From the NCBI RefSeq assembly GCF_900099765.1, contig NZ_FNDX01000020.1:1-64000 (forward strand): a DNA stretch of 64,000 bases, written 5' to 3'. The notes under the pieces were generated by a model. It was not told where the DNA came from. It searched no databases and saw only the letters and a list, made by a program, of their open reading frames with translations. The DNA is from Paenibacillus typhae (GTDB taxonomy: Bacteria; Bacillota; Bacilli; Paenibacillales; Paenibacillaceae). Shown here in pieces: positions 51,250-61,090 of the stretch (position 1 is its first letter; each line of letters opens with the position of its first letter). Position numbers and translations under genes: made by a program.

Positions 51250-52466
51250 ATGAAGCGTTTCATGAAGTGGATGACAGAATCGTTTGCACCTAGACTGGAG
51301 GCGTTTACAAATAATCTCTGGGTGGCATCCATTCAGGAAGCCATTATGGTGGCGATTCCGATGATTTTTATCGGCTCGATTATCACACTCATTTCAATCT
51401 TGAAGGATTTCATTCCGGGGATGCCGGATCTTACACCCATTACGACCTTTAGCTTCGGGCTATTGGGGTTGTTTATTGCTTTTTTAACGCCGTATACCGT
51501 CATGGAAAAAAGAGAGCGCTGCTGGCGGGAATGAGTGGGGTCTCCCTTTTCGTGATGCTGCTTAACCCGACCCTAAATGATGACGGAACCATCCAGTTCA
51601 TTCTGGAACGGTTTGGGCCTTCGGGGATGATTACGGCACTCCTGGTTGGTGTGTTTGTTGCTCTTGTCATGAATCTGTGCAACAAATTTTCATTCTTCAA
51701 AAAGGGCTCCTCCCTTCCGGAGTTCATTATGGACTGGTTTGATTTTCTCGTCCCGATTGCTCTTATTTTAACTACAGGCTGGGTTCTGGTCTATCCGCTT
51801 CATTTCGATATTTTTGCACTGATTGTCAATGTGTTCGAGCCTATCAATGCCATGGGTCAAAGTCTGACCGGCTTTGTATTGTTCAACTTTATCGGCGTGG
51901 TGCTGTATTCCTTCGGTGTAAGCCCATGGGTGATGACTCCGATCTGGTACGCCATCTGGATTCCTGCCATTGAACAGAATGCAGCCCTCGTCGCAGCCGG
52001 TCAGGATCCGGTCAACATCAATACATTCGAAACCTTTTTCTCCGGCTGGCTGGGTATCGGCGGGATGGGCGCTACGCTGCCTTTAGTGGTCTGGTTCCTG
52101 CTGGCCCGGTCCAAAAAATTGAAGTCTGTCGGCAAAGCGACCATCCTCCCGTCCTTGTTCAATATTAACGAGCCGGTTGTGTACGGGGCACCGATTGCGT
52201 TCAATCCGCTGCTTATGGTGCCGATGTGGATTAACGGACTGGTCACACCGATTCTCGTGTATATCGTCCTCGATATGGGGCTGGTCCGGATTCCGAGCCA
52301 AATCTTCCAGCTGTGGTACACCCCGATCGGGCTGTCTACCTATCTGATGAGCGGATTTAACGGACTCATTCTGCTGGCTGTGGTTCTGCTGATTGTGTTT
52401 GCGGTCTGGTTTCCGTTCTTCAAGCTGTATGATGCCCAGGAGCTGAAAAAGGAACAGGAACATTAA
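51250..52466 (+). pseudogene. PTS sugar permease IIC (cellobiose/lichenan type) with one frameshift
   Basis: Two reading frames (51250-51534 and about 51513-52466) together give one EIIC of about 405 residues. The first ends PITTFSFGLLGLFIAFLTPY and TVMEK; the second continues as RALLAGMSGVSLFVMLLNP. Adding one A to the A6 run at 51506-51511, or a -1 slip there, joins them as MEKKRALLAGMSG. The second part has the EIIC signs GVSPWVMTPIWYA and ILPSLFNINEPVVYGAPIAF. No IIA or IIB gene is nearby. The frameshift may be a true mutation, a sequencing error in the A run, or ribosomal or transcriptional slippage. The next gene is a GH3 enzyme 24 bases away. Confidence 0.8.
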
Positions 52467-52490
52467 TCTAATAATAAAGGATGGAGCAGC

Positions 52491-54764
52491 ATGAATAAAT
52501 CACCTGATGAATTGTTGAAGGCATTGACCCTTACCGAAAAAGCCTCGCTTGTTGCGGGACTGAATATGTGGATGACCAAAGGGATCGAGCGGCTGAATAT
52601 TCCGCCAGTTCATATGTATGACGGGACCAACGGGATCCGCAAGACGAACAGTAATGAAGAGATGGGAATCACCACGGAGAATGTACCGGCGACCTGTTAC
52701 CCGACAGGGTCTGCGATCGGCTCTTCCTGGAATACAGCGCTGCTGCATGAGGTAGGCGTGGCGCTTGGACAGGAGTCCAAGGCGATGGAGGTAGAGCTGC
52801 TGCTCGGTCCGGGTGTCAATATGAAAAGAACACCGCTTGGCGGAAGAAATTTTGAATACTATTCAGAAGATCCCTGTCTGACGGGCGAGCTTGGCGCAGC
52901 CTTCATTAACGGTATCCAAAGTGAAGGCGTGGGAGCCTCGGTCAAGCACTTTGCAGGCAACAACCAGGAGTTCGAAAAAATGGTGACCAGCTCGGAAATC
53001 GATGAGCGGACGCTGCGTGAAATTTACCTGAGCGCCTTTGAACGGATCATTAAGAAATCCGATCCATGGACGGTCATGTGCTCCTATAACCTGCTGAATG
53101 GAAGTTATACCAGCGAGAATGAGCATTTGTTAAACGATATTCTCAGAGAAGAGTGGGGCTACGACGGCGTGGTCCTGTCCGACTGGACAGCCGTTAATGA
53201 CCGGGTACGCGGTCTAAAGGCCGGACTGGACCTTGAAATGCCGGGCCCTGCCCACTACAATGCCAAAGCCATAGTAGAGGCGGTTCAGGACGGGAAGCTA
53301 TCCGAAGAGCAGCTGGACAAGAGTGTGAGCCGTATCCTGAAGCTGGTTGAGCGGGTTACCGGAAACAAAGCTGCGGAAAAAGAGGGGAATGCGGATTATC
53401 ACATGCTGGCCCGTAAAGCAGCGGCCGAAAGCATTGTGCTGCTGAAGAACGATAATGCGATTCTCCCGCTGCGGCCGGAAACGGCTTCGTCGATTGCGGT
53501 AATTGGACGTTTTGCGAAGAAGCCGAGAATTCAGGGAGCCGGCAGTGCCAAGGTAACCCCTACCAGAGTCGATATCCCGTTGGATGAAATCAAAGAGCTG
53601 GCAGGTTGTCTGGCTACGGTGAGCTATACAGCCGGATACCCGGAAGATGATTCTGTGAATGAAGAGCTTATTAAGGAAAGTGTAATGCTGGCGAAGAACG
53701 CCGATGTGGCTGTACTGTTTGTAGGCCAGCCGGAATATGCCGAATCGGAAATGCATGATTTGAAGGGCATCGAGCTTCCCGAGCACCAGGTCAAGCTGAT
53801 TCAGGCGGTTGCCGCTGTTCAGCCAAAATGTATTGTGATAACCAGCAGCGGCTCGGCGCTGGTCATGCGTCCATGGGTGCAGCATGTTCCTGCCGTCATT
53901 CATTCCTGGCTGTCGGGTCAAGGCATGGGCAGATCCATAGCAGAGGTATTGTTCGGTTACACCAATCCTTCAGGCAAGCTGTCGGAGACCTTCCCGGTGA
54001 AGCTGGCGGATAATCCTTCGCATATGCGAATCCGCGGAGAGAACGGCAAGCTGTATTACCGCGAAGGCCTGTTCGTGGGGTATCGCTACTACGACCGTAA
54101 GGAGCTGGCGCCGCAATTCCCGTTCGGACACGGCCTGTCCTACACGTCATTTGCCTATACGGACCTGGAAGTGGTGCAGCACGAAACTTGCGTCAAAGTA
54201 TCTTTTCAGCTCACCAATACAGGCAAGCGCAGAGGGAAAGAAGTCGTCCAGCTGTACGTACACGATGAAGAGTGCAAGTGGACCCGGCCGGAGAAGGAGC
54301 TGAAGGCCTTTGCCAAGGTTGAGCTTGATCCGGGCGAGGAGCAGACGATTGTCTTTGAGCTGGAGGAGAGAGATTTTTCATACTTCAATACCAAGTACAA
54401 CCGCTGGGCCGCAGATACAGGATATTTTCAGATTCTGCTGGGCAGCTCGTCCAAGGACATCCGGATCACGGGTAGATTGCACTGTGACTTTGGTAAAGAA
54501 GAAATCACGTTCCACAAATTCAGCCTTCTCAGCGAATGGGTCAGTGACCCCGCCGCAAAAGCCGTATTGGAAGAGTGCCTGAATGAAATGAATGAGCATG
54601 TCACAGACAAGGTATATCTTAACGAGGAGTTTGTCGGCTTCTGGGAGGACTTCCCGATGATAAAGGTTTTTCAGATGTTCGGCCAGACCTGGATGAACGA
54701 GCGCTCACCGGATGAAGTGATTCAGGAGCTTATTGAACGGGTTGAGCGGGTGCGGAATAATTAA
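52491..54764 (+). CDS. GH3 beta-glycosidase
   Basis: A 757-residue family 3 enzyme, typical length. The nucleophile Asp is D231 in VVLSDWTAV; upstream are VKHFAGNNQE and RNFEYYSEDP, the standard substrate-site words. The second alpha/beta domain (SIAVIGRF, VLFVGQPEYAESE, FPFGHGLSY) and a C-terminal fibronectin-like domain (KRRGKEVVQLYVHD) follow. No signal peptide. It lies behind the broken PTS IIC, so it probably cleaved the imported disaccharide (beta-glucoside by family, although beta-xyloside is possible). Confidence 0.93.
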   Translation: MNKSPDELLKALTLTEKASLVAGLNMWMTKGIERLNIPPVHMYDGTNGIRKTNSNEEMGITTENVPATCYPTGSAIGSSWNTALLHEVGVALGQESKAMEVELLLGPGVNMKRTPLGGRNFEYYSEDPCLTGELGAAFINGIQSEGVGASVKHFAGNNQEFEKMVTSSEIDERTLREIYLSAFERIIKKSDPWTVMCSYNLLNGSYTSENEHLLNDILREEWGYDGVVLSDWTAVNDRVRGLKAGLDLEMPGPAHYNAKAIVEAVQDGKLSEEQLDKSVSRILKLVERVTGNKAAEKEGNADYHMLARKAAAESIVLLKNDNAILPLRPETASSIAVIGRFAKKPRIQGAGSAKVTPTRVDIPLDEIKELAGCLATVSYTAGYPEDDSVNEELIKESVMLAKNADVAVLFVGQPEYAESEMHDLKGIELPEHQVKLIQAVAAVQPKCIVITSSGSALVMRPWVQHVPAVIHSWLSGQGMGRSIAEVLFGYTNPSGKLSETFPVKLADNPSHMRIRGENGKLYYREGLFVGYRYYDRKELAPQFPFGHGLSYTSFAYTDLEVVQHETCVKVSFQLTNTGKRRGKEVVQLYVHDEECKWTRPEKELKAFAKVELDPGEEQTIVFELEERDFSYFNTKYNRWAADTGYFQILLGSSSKDIRITGRLHCDFGKEEITFHKFSLLSEWVSDPAAKAVLEECLNEMNEHVTDKVYLNEEFVGFWEDFPMIKVFQMFGQTWMNERSPDEVIQELIERVERVRNN

Positions 54765-54789
54765 TATTTATTTATCAGATTTAATTTTA

Positions 54790-54821
54790 AAAGCCAGACC
54801 GCTTACAAGCGGTCTGGCTTT
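54790..54821. terminator. Bidirectional terminator between GH3 and AraC genes
   Basis: AAAGCCAGACCGC pairs with GCGGTCTGGCTTT. The right arm overlaps the 3' end of the converging AraC gene. Confidence 0.85.
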
Positions 54822-55600
54822 GTTCTGTCTGCCCTGTACTGGGAGGGGGTTAACCTGAGCTGCTGCTTGAACTGCCGCATGAAGTGGATTTCGCTTGCAT
54901 AGCCGCACATCTCGGCAATCTTCTTGACGGAAATATCTGTAGTGGCGAGCAGGTACTTCGCATGTTCTATCCGGCTGGCAATGACATCGGCCATCGGGCT
55001 TACACCGAAGAAGCCCTTATACAAGTGCTGGAAACACGACCTGCTCATGGTCAGCTCGTGGGACAGTCCGTCGATCGTCCAGTTCAGGAAGGGCTGGTTA
55101 TAAATTTTGGTGCGTATAATCGACATCTTGTTGTAATGCGTAGTGCCGACTTCCCGTCCGGCGGAATGGATCCGGTTGCTCAGCTTAATGAAGAATAATT
55201 GTAAATATAATTCTATGGTCTCGTCTTTATGCGGGTTGGAGGAGTAAGCTTCATAGCACAAATTGTTAATGATAATGGACAGCTCATTTAAATCACCAAT
55301 CGGCATTACTGTGTTTTTGGGAATAGCCAGCCTGTCCAGCAGCGCTTCATCGCCTGGCTTGTCCAGCTGGAAATGAAACCAGTCATTGGTGAACTGTGAC
55401 CCGTAAGCCCGGTAGAACTGGGGGGTATGCTCGCTGTACAGGATGAAGGAGTCAGGCCCGGTAATCCGGTTTTCTCCGTCAAAAGTGAAGATAGCCGGTG
55501 TCTTCAGCAGCAGCAGCATATAGTCGCCGGAGCCTTGGGGCCTGTTGATGATAAAGTCCGCGTCATGGCTGTGATTGTAGCCGATATTGTATATGTTCAT
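54803..55600 (-). CDS. AraC-family transcriptional regulator
   Basis: A 265-residue regulator. An N-terminal cupin-like domain (HDADFIINRPQGSGDYMLLL) is followed by the C-terminal AraC domain, with WTIDGLSHELTMSRSCFQHLYK as helix-turn-helix 1 and ISVKKIAEMCGYASEIHFMRQF as helix-turn-helix 2. GGAGG lies upstream of the ATG. It is divergent from the GH5 and GH51 genes (186 bases between), so it probably senses a related oligosaccharide and activates them. Confidence 0.9.
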   Translation of the reverse strand: MNIYNIGYNHSHDADFIINRPQGSGDYMLLLLKTPAIFTFDGENRITGPDSFILYSEHTPQFYRAYGSQFTNDWFHFQLDKPGDEALLDRLAIPKNTVMPIGDLNELSIIINNLCYEAYSSNPHKDETIELYLQLFFIKLSNRIHSAGREVGTTHYNKMSIIRTKIYNQPFLNWTIDGLSHELTMSRSCFQHLYKGFFGVSPMADVIASRIEHAKYLLATTDISVKKIAEMCGYASEIHFMRQFKQQLRLTPSQYRADRTKPDRL

Positions 55601-55786
55601 GGGAACCTCCGGTCAGCAGATAGGTCTATTGTAAAAGCAAGCAGGCGGTCTTGTAAATAATGATTGCACAATAGGTTAGTACTTGCGCACGATGTGTAAT
55701 TGTACTGCCGGCCGGGGTTATCTATGCTTAATGCAGGTAGCAGGAGCAACATATGATGCAGGCGGAAGCCGGAGAGGATGATAGTG

Positions 55787-56800
55787 ATGAAAGAATGGAT
55801 CGGTTATTCAAGAGGGATTAACCTGGGAGGCTGGCTGTCCCAGTGTCCGTATCAGCAGGCACATTATGACTCCTTCATTACGGAGAAGGATATCGAGATG
55901 ATTGCTTCCTGGGGCCTGGACCATGTCCGGCTGCCGGTAGATTATGAAGTTATTGAAGAGCCGGGGGACACAGAGGCTTACGCGGGATTCAAGCATATCG
56001 ATAATTGCATCCGCTGGTGCGCCGATAACGGACTGAACCTTATTATTGATCTGCATAAGACCCCCGGGTTCTCCTTCGACAGCGTGGCCGCTAATTCCCT
56101 GTTTGATGATCCGGCGCTCCAGCTCCGGTTCCTTCATTTATGGAAGGCAATCTCTAGCCGTTACGCAAGCTATAAGGACACCGTAGCCTTTGAATTGTTA
56201 AATGAAATTGTGGAGAAGGACAGCAGTCGCTGGAATGCGCTGGCCCGCAGGACGGTTGCCGAGATCCGCAAGTATGCGCCGGAGACCAAAATCGTTGTCG
56301 GCGGCATCCAGTGGAACAGCGTACATACCCTCGGGCTGCTCGATCAGCCGTATGACGAGAATATCGTGTACACTTTCCATTTCTATGAGCCGTTCCTGTT
56401 CACGCACCAGCGTGCAGCCTGGGTGGAACAGATGCCAAAGAGCCGTATGGAGTATCCGGGCGACCTGGAGACATACCGCAGCACTTCCGCGGCCATTGGG
56501 GCTTTCGGCTCGGGGCTTCATGCGGAAGGCATCAGTGGGATGGGTCCAGCCTATATGACCAGCCTGATCCGGAATGCCATTGATGTCGCTGCAGAGCGTA
56601 ATGTGTATTTGTACTGCGGAGAATACGGCGTTATCGAACAAGCCCCGGCTCAAAGCGTGGTGAACTGGTACAGGGATGTCCATGATATTTTTGAACAATA
56701 CAAGATCGGCAGGGCAGCATGGACCTATAAACAGATGGACTTCGGCATCTCTGACCGCTACGACAGCAGCATTACCCCTGAGATCATTTCTTATTTGTAA
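55787..56800 (+). CDS. GH5 glycoside hydrolase, intracellular
   Basis: A protein of about 337 residues. The TIM-barrel signs are RGINLGGWLSQ, DHVRLPVDYEVIEE, the acid/base Glu (E140) in FELLNEIVE and the nucleophile Glu (E279) in YCGEYGV. The overall pattern resembles the exoglucanase/endoglucanase branch. No signal peptide is present, so it cleaves an imported oligosaccharide. I chose ATG 55787 at 9 bases from GGAGAGG; ATG 55778 abuts that site. It is followed after 37 bases by the GH51 gene. Confidence 0.9.
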   Translation: MKEWIGYSRGINLGGWLSQCPYQQAHYDSFITEKDIEMIASWGLDHVRLPVDYEVIEEPGDTEAYAGFKHIDNCIRWCADNGLNLIIDLHKTPGFSFDSVAANSLFDDPALQLRFLHLWKAISSRYASYKDTVAFELLNEIVEKDSSRWNALARRTVAEIRKYAPETKIVVGGIQWNSVHTLGLLDQPYDENIVYTFHFYEPFLFTHQRAAWVEQMPKSRMEYPGDLETYRSTSAAIGAFGSGLHAEGISGMGPAYMTSLIRNAIDVAAERNVYLYCGEYGVIEQAPAQSVVNWYRDVHDIFEQYKIGRAAWTYKQMDFGISDRYDSSITPEIISYL

Positions 56801-56837
56801 CCGTCAACGTACTAATCCATAAGCGAGGTTCCTATAT

Positions 56838-58784
56838 ATGAAAATACAAATTACAGACAAGCCCGGTGCACCGATTTCAAAGGGGATGATCGGGCTCTTC
56901 TTTGAGGATATAAATTACGGTCTGGACGGCGGGCTGCATGCCGAAATGATAGAGAACCGGTCCTTCGAGTTCATGGAAGCGAGAGGCGATAAGGGTAACT
57001 TCAGCGAAACCTATGACGGCCTTTATGGCTGGAGCGCTTATCCCGCACGGGCAGGCGGTGCAAGGCTGCAGATTCAAACGGTGCATCCCCAGAATGAGAT
57101 CAACCCCCATTACCTGGAGTTTACTGCCGCAGAAGCCGGGAACGCTTTTACAAATAAGGCCTACGATGGAGTCTCACTGAAGCCGGGAGTCCAGTATCAG
57201 GTGTCTTTCTATGCAAGAACAGAGGGATATGCAGGCGGAATTGAAATCTCTGTGGAAAAGAACAACAAGGTTATGGCACAGGCTGCCATTGCCCCGGCGG
57301 TAAGCGGAGAATGGACACGCTATACGGCGCAGCTCAGCTGCAGTGAGCCTGTCTCTTATGGAGAATTCGTCATCAGGCTGGATGCTCCAGGAACGGTGTA
57401 CTTTGATTTCATATCCATGCTTCCCTCAGATGCTGTGCTGGGTTTATTCCGCCGGGATCTGGTCGAATTACTGGAGGAGATGAAACCCGGTTTTCTGCGG
57501 TTTCCGGGAGGGTGTATTGTAGAAGGATATTCCCTGGAGAACCGGTACCAGTGGAAACGGAGTGTGGGCGCCGCTGAGCAGCGCAAGAATAACAGCAGCC
57601 GCTGGGCCATGCACGGGAATAATGAGGAGAATCAGTACACCAGCGAGTACAGCCACTATAATCAGAGCCTGGGAATAGGCTTTTATGAGTACTTTCTCTT
57701 ATGCGAATATTTGGGTGCGCGGCCGATTCCGGTGCTGAATGTCGGGCTGGCCTGCCAGTTCCAGTCAACAGAGCATGTGGGTGTAGATGAAGCTGCTTTT
57801 CAGGAATATATTCAGGATGCACTGGATCTGCTGGAATTTGCCAATGGGACGGCGGATTCGGAATGGGGCCGGCTCCGCATGGAGATGGGCCACCCTGAGC
57901 CGTTCGGATTGGAGATGATCGGGATTGGCAATGAACAGTGGGAGTGCGAGCACGCAGATTTCTTCACAAGATACGAGCTGTTCGAGCAGGCGATTCATGC
58001 ACAATACCCTTCCGTACAGCTCATTGGTTCCGCCGGTCCGGATATCAGCTCTGTACATTATAGCCAGGCGTGGGAATATTACCGCAAACGGACCGAGGAC
58101 AACCCGAATTTCGTATATGCCGTTGATGAGCATTATTATGTGAAGCCCGAATGGCTGTGCAGTAATGTTCATTTTTACGATCACTATCCCAGAGATATCA
58201 GGGTGTTTGCCGGGGAATATGCGGGTCACTATGGTAATGGGATGAACGCGCCGCACTTTAACAGCTGGGGGGCAGCACTCGCTGAAGCCGCATTCCTGAC
58301 CGGAATCGAGCGGAATGCCGATATAGTGGTGCTTGCCTCCTATGCCCCATTGTTTGCCAGACTGGGCTACGCCCAGTGGTCTCCGGACATGATCTGGTTC
58401 GACGGGGAGAGCAGCTACGGAACGCCAAGTTATTATGTGCAGCAAATGTACAGTACGCTTATGGGGACGAAGCTGCTGCAGACCGTAAATGAGAAGGAAG
58501 AGATCCCGTTCACGGTGTCGTATAACGAAGCGGAGCAGGTGATCTATGTGAAGCTGGTTAATACGTTGGAGCGTACAGTTCAGGTGGAGCTGAAGACGGA
58601 GATGACCTTGACCGGACGCGGGGAGGTGTATGTTATGCAGGGACAGGAAGAAGAAGTGAACTCCATTCAGACACCGCGTAACATTGCCCCTCATTGCGCT
58701 CCGCTTGAGACCGCCAACCCGTTGATGTATGAATTGGGGCCCAAGTCGTTTCATGTGCTGAAAATGGATTATCGAAGAACGTGA
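56838..58784 (+). CDS. GH51 alpha-L-arabinofuranosidase
   Basis: A 648-residue enzyme. Signs are GLFFEDINYGLDGGLHAEM near the N terminus, an inserted CBM4_9-like module at about 70-190 (TAAEAGNAFTNKAYDGVS), FLRFPGGCIVEGY, the acid/base Glu E366 in GIGNEQWE, and the nucleophile Glu E460 in FAGEYAGHYG. The C-terminal sandwich domain follows. It would remove arabinofuranosyl side groups from arabinoxylan or arabinan oligomers inside the cell. It pairs with the GH5 gene as one transcript. Confidence 0.92.
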   Translation: MKIQITDKPGAPISKGMIGLFFEDINYGLDGGLHAEMIENRSFEFMEARGDKGNFSETYDGLYGWSAYPARAGGARLQIQTVHPQNEINPHYLEFTAAEAGNAFTNKAYDGVSLKPGVQYQVSFYARTEGYAGGIEISVEKNNKVMAQAAIAPAVSGEWTRYTAQLSCSEPVSYGEFVIRLDAPGTVYFDFISMLPSDAVLGLFRRDLVELLEEMKPGFLRFPGGCIVEGYSLENRYQWKRSVGAAEQRKNNSSRWAMHGNNEENQYTSEYSHYNQSLGIGFYEYFLLCEYLGARPIPVLNVGLACQFQSTEHVGVDEAAFQEYIQDALDLLEFANGTADSEWGRLRMEMGHPEPFGLEMIGIGNEQWECEHADFFTRYELFEQAIHAQYPSVQLIGSAGPDISSVHYSQAWEYYRKRTEDNPNFVYAVDEHYYVKPEWLCSNVHFYDHYPRDIRVFAGEYAGHYGNGMNAPHFNSWGAALAEAAFLTGIERNADIVVLASYAPLFARLGYAQWSPDMIWFDGESSYGTPSYYVQQMYSTLMGTKLLQTVNEKEEIPFTVSYNEAEQVIYVKLVNTLERTVQVELKTEMTLTGRGEVYVMQGQEEEVNSIQTPRNIAPHCAPLETANPLMYELGPKSFHVLKMDYRRT

Positions 58785-58951
58785 GCTGACGCAGAAGCTC
58801 GCGGGCTAGGCTGCAGGGAGTGCACTCTTTTATCAAAATTGTGCGGAAGATGTATTGGCTTGTTCAGTTGAAACAGATCGGCCGCCGTTATAGTGAACAG
58901 GTGTATAGCATGTATCAGTAAATCTATCGGCAAAGAATATGCATTCATAAG

Positions 58952-58983
58952 GCAGCGGTTCTCCGACATTGGGGAACCGCTGC
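58952..58983 (+). terminator. Hairpin in the gap after the GH51 gene
   Basis: GCAGCGGTTCTCC pairs with GGGGAACCGCTGC, but without a T tail. The rest of the 345-base gap from 58785 to 59129 is AT-rich with no gene visible; it probably holds the promoter of the following ABC operon. Confidence 0.5.
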
Positions 58984-59129
58984 TCTCCGTTACGGGACGT
59001 ATACCCGTAGTTATCAAATTGTTATCTATGTTCTGTATTTATCATGTATCTGCCATGCTCCACTAGTTATGATTAATCTATAAACAAAGTAAACGGATAC
59101 AACGTTGACCAGCAAAGGGGAGCAGAAGC

Positions 59130-60098
59130 ATGAAAAACTTGGTTACGCCCGCCAGCGTAAAAGGCGAAAAACTGGATATAAATGCGGGGAAGCCCCGCAA
59201 GAGATCCAAGTGGAGATCCACGATCAGTCTTGATCTGATGGTTCTGCCGGCTTTGATCTTAACCTTGATATTCGCCTATATTCCGATGACGGGCCTGGCG
59301 ATTGCCTTCAAAAATTATAAGCCGGGATTAGGATTCAGCGGGTCTAAATGGGTGGGTCTGGAGCATTTTGAATACCTGTTCAGTATCCCGGAGAACGTTC
59401 AGATTATCTGGAACACGCTGATTATTGCCGGACTCAAGATGATCGCCGGGCTGATCGTTCCCTTCTTGTTCGCGCTGCTGTTGAATGAGATCAGAAAAAT
59501 GGCGTTTAAGAAAACGGTCCAAACCATCGTCTATATGCCTCACTTTCTGTCATGGGTTATCCTGGGCGGTATCCTGTCAGACCTGCTGGCGAGAGACGGG
59601 GGCTTGATCAATCAGGTACTGGTAAGTGTGTTTGGAATCCAGCCGATCTTTTTCCTGGGTGACGGGAACTGGTTCAGATTTGTTGTGGTTGTAAGTGATG
59701 TGTGGAAAGAGTTCGGCTTCAACACCATCGTCTTCCTGGCTTCTCTGGCGGGAATTAATCCGGCTCTCTATGAAGCCGCTGAAGTGGATGGAGCAGGGCG
59801 CTGGCAGCAGACACTTGCCATTACGATGCCGGCCATGCTGCCGATTACCATCGTGGTTGGAACGCTGGCTCTTGGAAACGTTCTTAATGGAGGATTTGAC
59901 CAGATCTTCAACCTCTATAACGCACTTGTATTCGACAAAGGCGATATTATCGATACATTTGTCTACAGACTTGGCATTGTGGACGGTAAGTTCAGCTTCT
60001 CTACAGCGGTCGGACTGTTCAAATCCGTTGTCAGCTTTGTGCTGATTGTATCGGCTTACCGCATCTCCTACAAATTTGCTAACTACCGTATTTTCTAG
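59130..60098 (+). CDS. Sugar ABC transporter permease, LplB family
   Basis: A 322-residue permease with a basic N-terminal tail (GKPRKRSKWRSTIS) and six helices. The family words are YIPMTGLAIAFKNYKPG and the EAA loop YEAAEVDGAGRWQQTLAITM. AAAGGGGAG precedes the ATG. It pairs with the permease at 60117 and the lipoprotein at 61091. No ATPase is encoded here. The ligand is unknown; the neighbouring GH5 and GH51 genes suggest arabinoxylan or beta-glucan oligosaccharide. Confidence 0.9.
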   Translation: MKNLVTPASVKGEKLDINAGKPRKRSKWRSTISLDLMVLPALILTLIFAYIPMTGLAIAFKNYKPGLGFSGSKWVGLEHFEYLFSIPENVQIIWNTLIIAGLKMIAGLIVPFLFALLLNEIRKMAFKKTVQTIVYMPHFLSWVILGGILSDLLARDGGLINQVLVSVFGIQPIFFLGDGNWFRFVVVVSDVWKEFGFNTIVFLASLAGINPALYEAAEVDGAGRWQQTLAITMPAMLPITIVVGTLALGNVLNGGFDQIFNLYNALVFDKGDIIDTFVYRLGIVDGKFSFSTAVGLFKSVVSFVLIVSAYRISYKFANYRIF

Positions 60099-60116
60099 AA
60101 TGGAGGCCAACGTGGC

Positions 60117-60995
60117 ATGTATCATAAAACAAAATCGTACCGTATTTTTACCGTGTTCAACTATATCTTCATGATTGCTATCTCAGCATTGTGCGTGATT
60201 CCGCTCATTCATGTCCTTGCTGTATCGTTCAGCGGGAAGTCGGCAGCCAACGCCAATCTGGTAGGCCTGTGGCCGGTAGATTTCACACTGGACGCCTATA
60301 CCAAGACCGTAGCCAATGAGAATTTCACCCGTTCCATCTGGGTGACGCTGCAGCGTACAGTGCTGGGAACTGCGTTTAGCATGGGGGTAGTCATTCTTGC
60401 AGCCTATGCGCTGTCCAAAGAGAACGCCCGGTTCAGACGCCGGAATATGTATATCTGGCTTCTGGTATTCACGATGCTGTTCAGCGGCGGACTGGTTCCG
60501 ATGTACATTCTGATTCAGAAGCTGCATTTGATGAATTCGATATGGGTTCTGATTCTTCCGGGTGCCGTCTCGGTTTGGAACATCATCCTGCTCCTCAACT
60601 TCTTCAGGGCGGTCCCCAAAGAGATGGAGGAGGCAGCCTTTATAGACGGTGCCGGTCATTTCAGAACACTGTTCAGTGTATATCTCCCGGTATCCATGCC
60701 GGCGATTGCCACGCTGTCGCTGTTTACGATCGTCGGTCACTGGAACTCCTGGTTCGACGGTCTGCTCTATATGACAGATCACCGCAACTATCCGCTCGCT
60801 ACCTTCCTGCAGTCGGTCATTGTCCAGCAGGACTTCAGCAAGGTGACAGTACGTCCAGAAGATCTTGAGAACATCTCGCAAAGAACGGTCAAAGCGGCCC
60901 AGATCTTCATCGGAATGGCGCCGATTCTCATCGTCTATCCATTCCTGCAGCGATTCTTTGTAAAGGGAATTGTCCTCGGGGCGGTTAAAGAATAG
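60117..60995 (+). CDS. Sugar ABC transporter permease, YtcP/MalG type
   Basis: A 292-residue permease. Signs are FNYIFMIAISALCVIPLIHV as first helix, AAYALSKENARFRRRNMYI, and the EAA loop MEEAAFIDGAGHFRTLFSVY; the tail RFFVKGIVLGAVKE is standard. GGAGG precedes the ATG. It forms the importer channel with the preceding permease. Confidence 0.9.
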   Translation: MYHKTKSYRIFTVFNYIFMIAISALCVIPLIHVLAVSFSGKSAANANLVGLWPVDFTLDAYTKTVANENFTRSIWVTLQRTVLGTAFSMGVVILAAYALSKENARFRRRNMYIWLLVFTMLFSGGLVPMYILIQKLHLMNSIWVLILPGAVSVWNIILLLNFFRAVPKEMEEAAFIDGAGHFRTLFSVYLPVSMPAIATLSLFTIVGHWNSWFDGLLYMTDHRNYPLATFLQSVIVQQDFSKVTVRPEDLENISQRTVKAAQIFIGMAPILIVYPFLQRFFVKGIVLGAVKE

Positions 60996-60998
60996 CTG

Positions 60999-61042
60999 CC
61001 CTTCCTATGAAGGGGGTGATGCACGCGCTGAAAAAAGATTGA
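60999..61042 (+). other. Intercistronic G-rich element with a seven-codon frame before the binding protein gene
   Basis: CCCTTC pairs with GAAGGG just before GGTGATGCACGCGCTG. The ATG at 61019 opens MHALKKD and stop. The G-rich run followed by ATGCAC is shared with the element at 40541, which sits at the same place in the other ABC operon. Confidence 0.35.
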
Positions 61043-61090
61043 CTCAGGAACTTAATATGCTTAAATTTTATTTAAAGGGGTGCAAGATTA

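Noticed and set aside
51500..51540. Programmed -1 frameshift on an A-AAA-AAG heptamer
   Set aside because: The heptamer is not in the required register to the zero frame; a plain indel in the A run explains it more simply, though slippage is left open in the findings.
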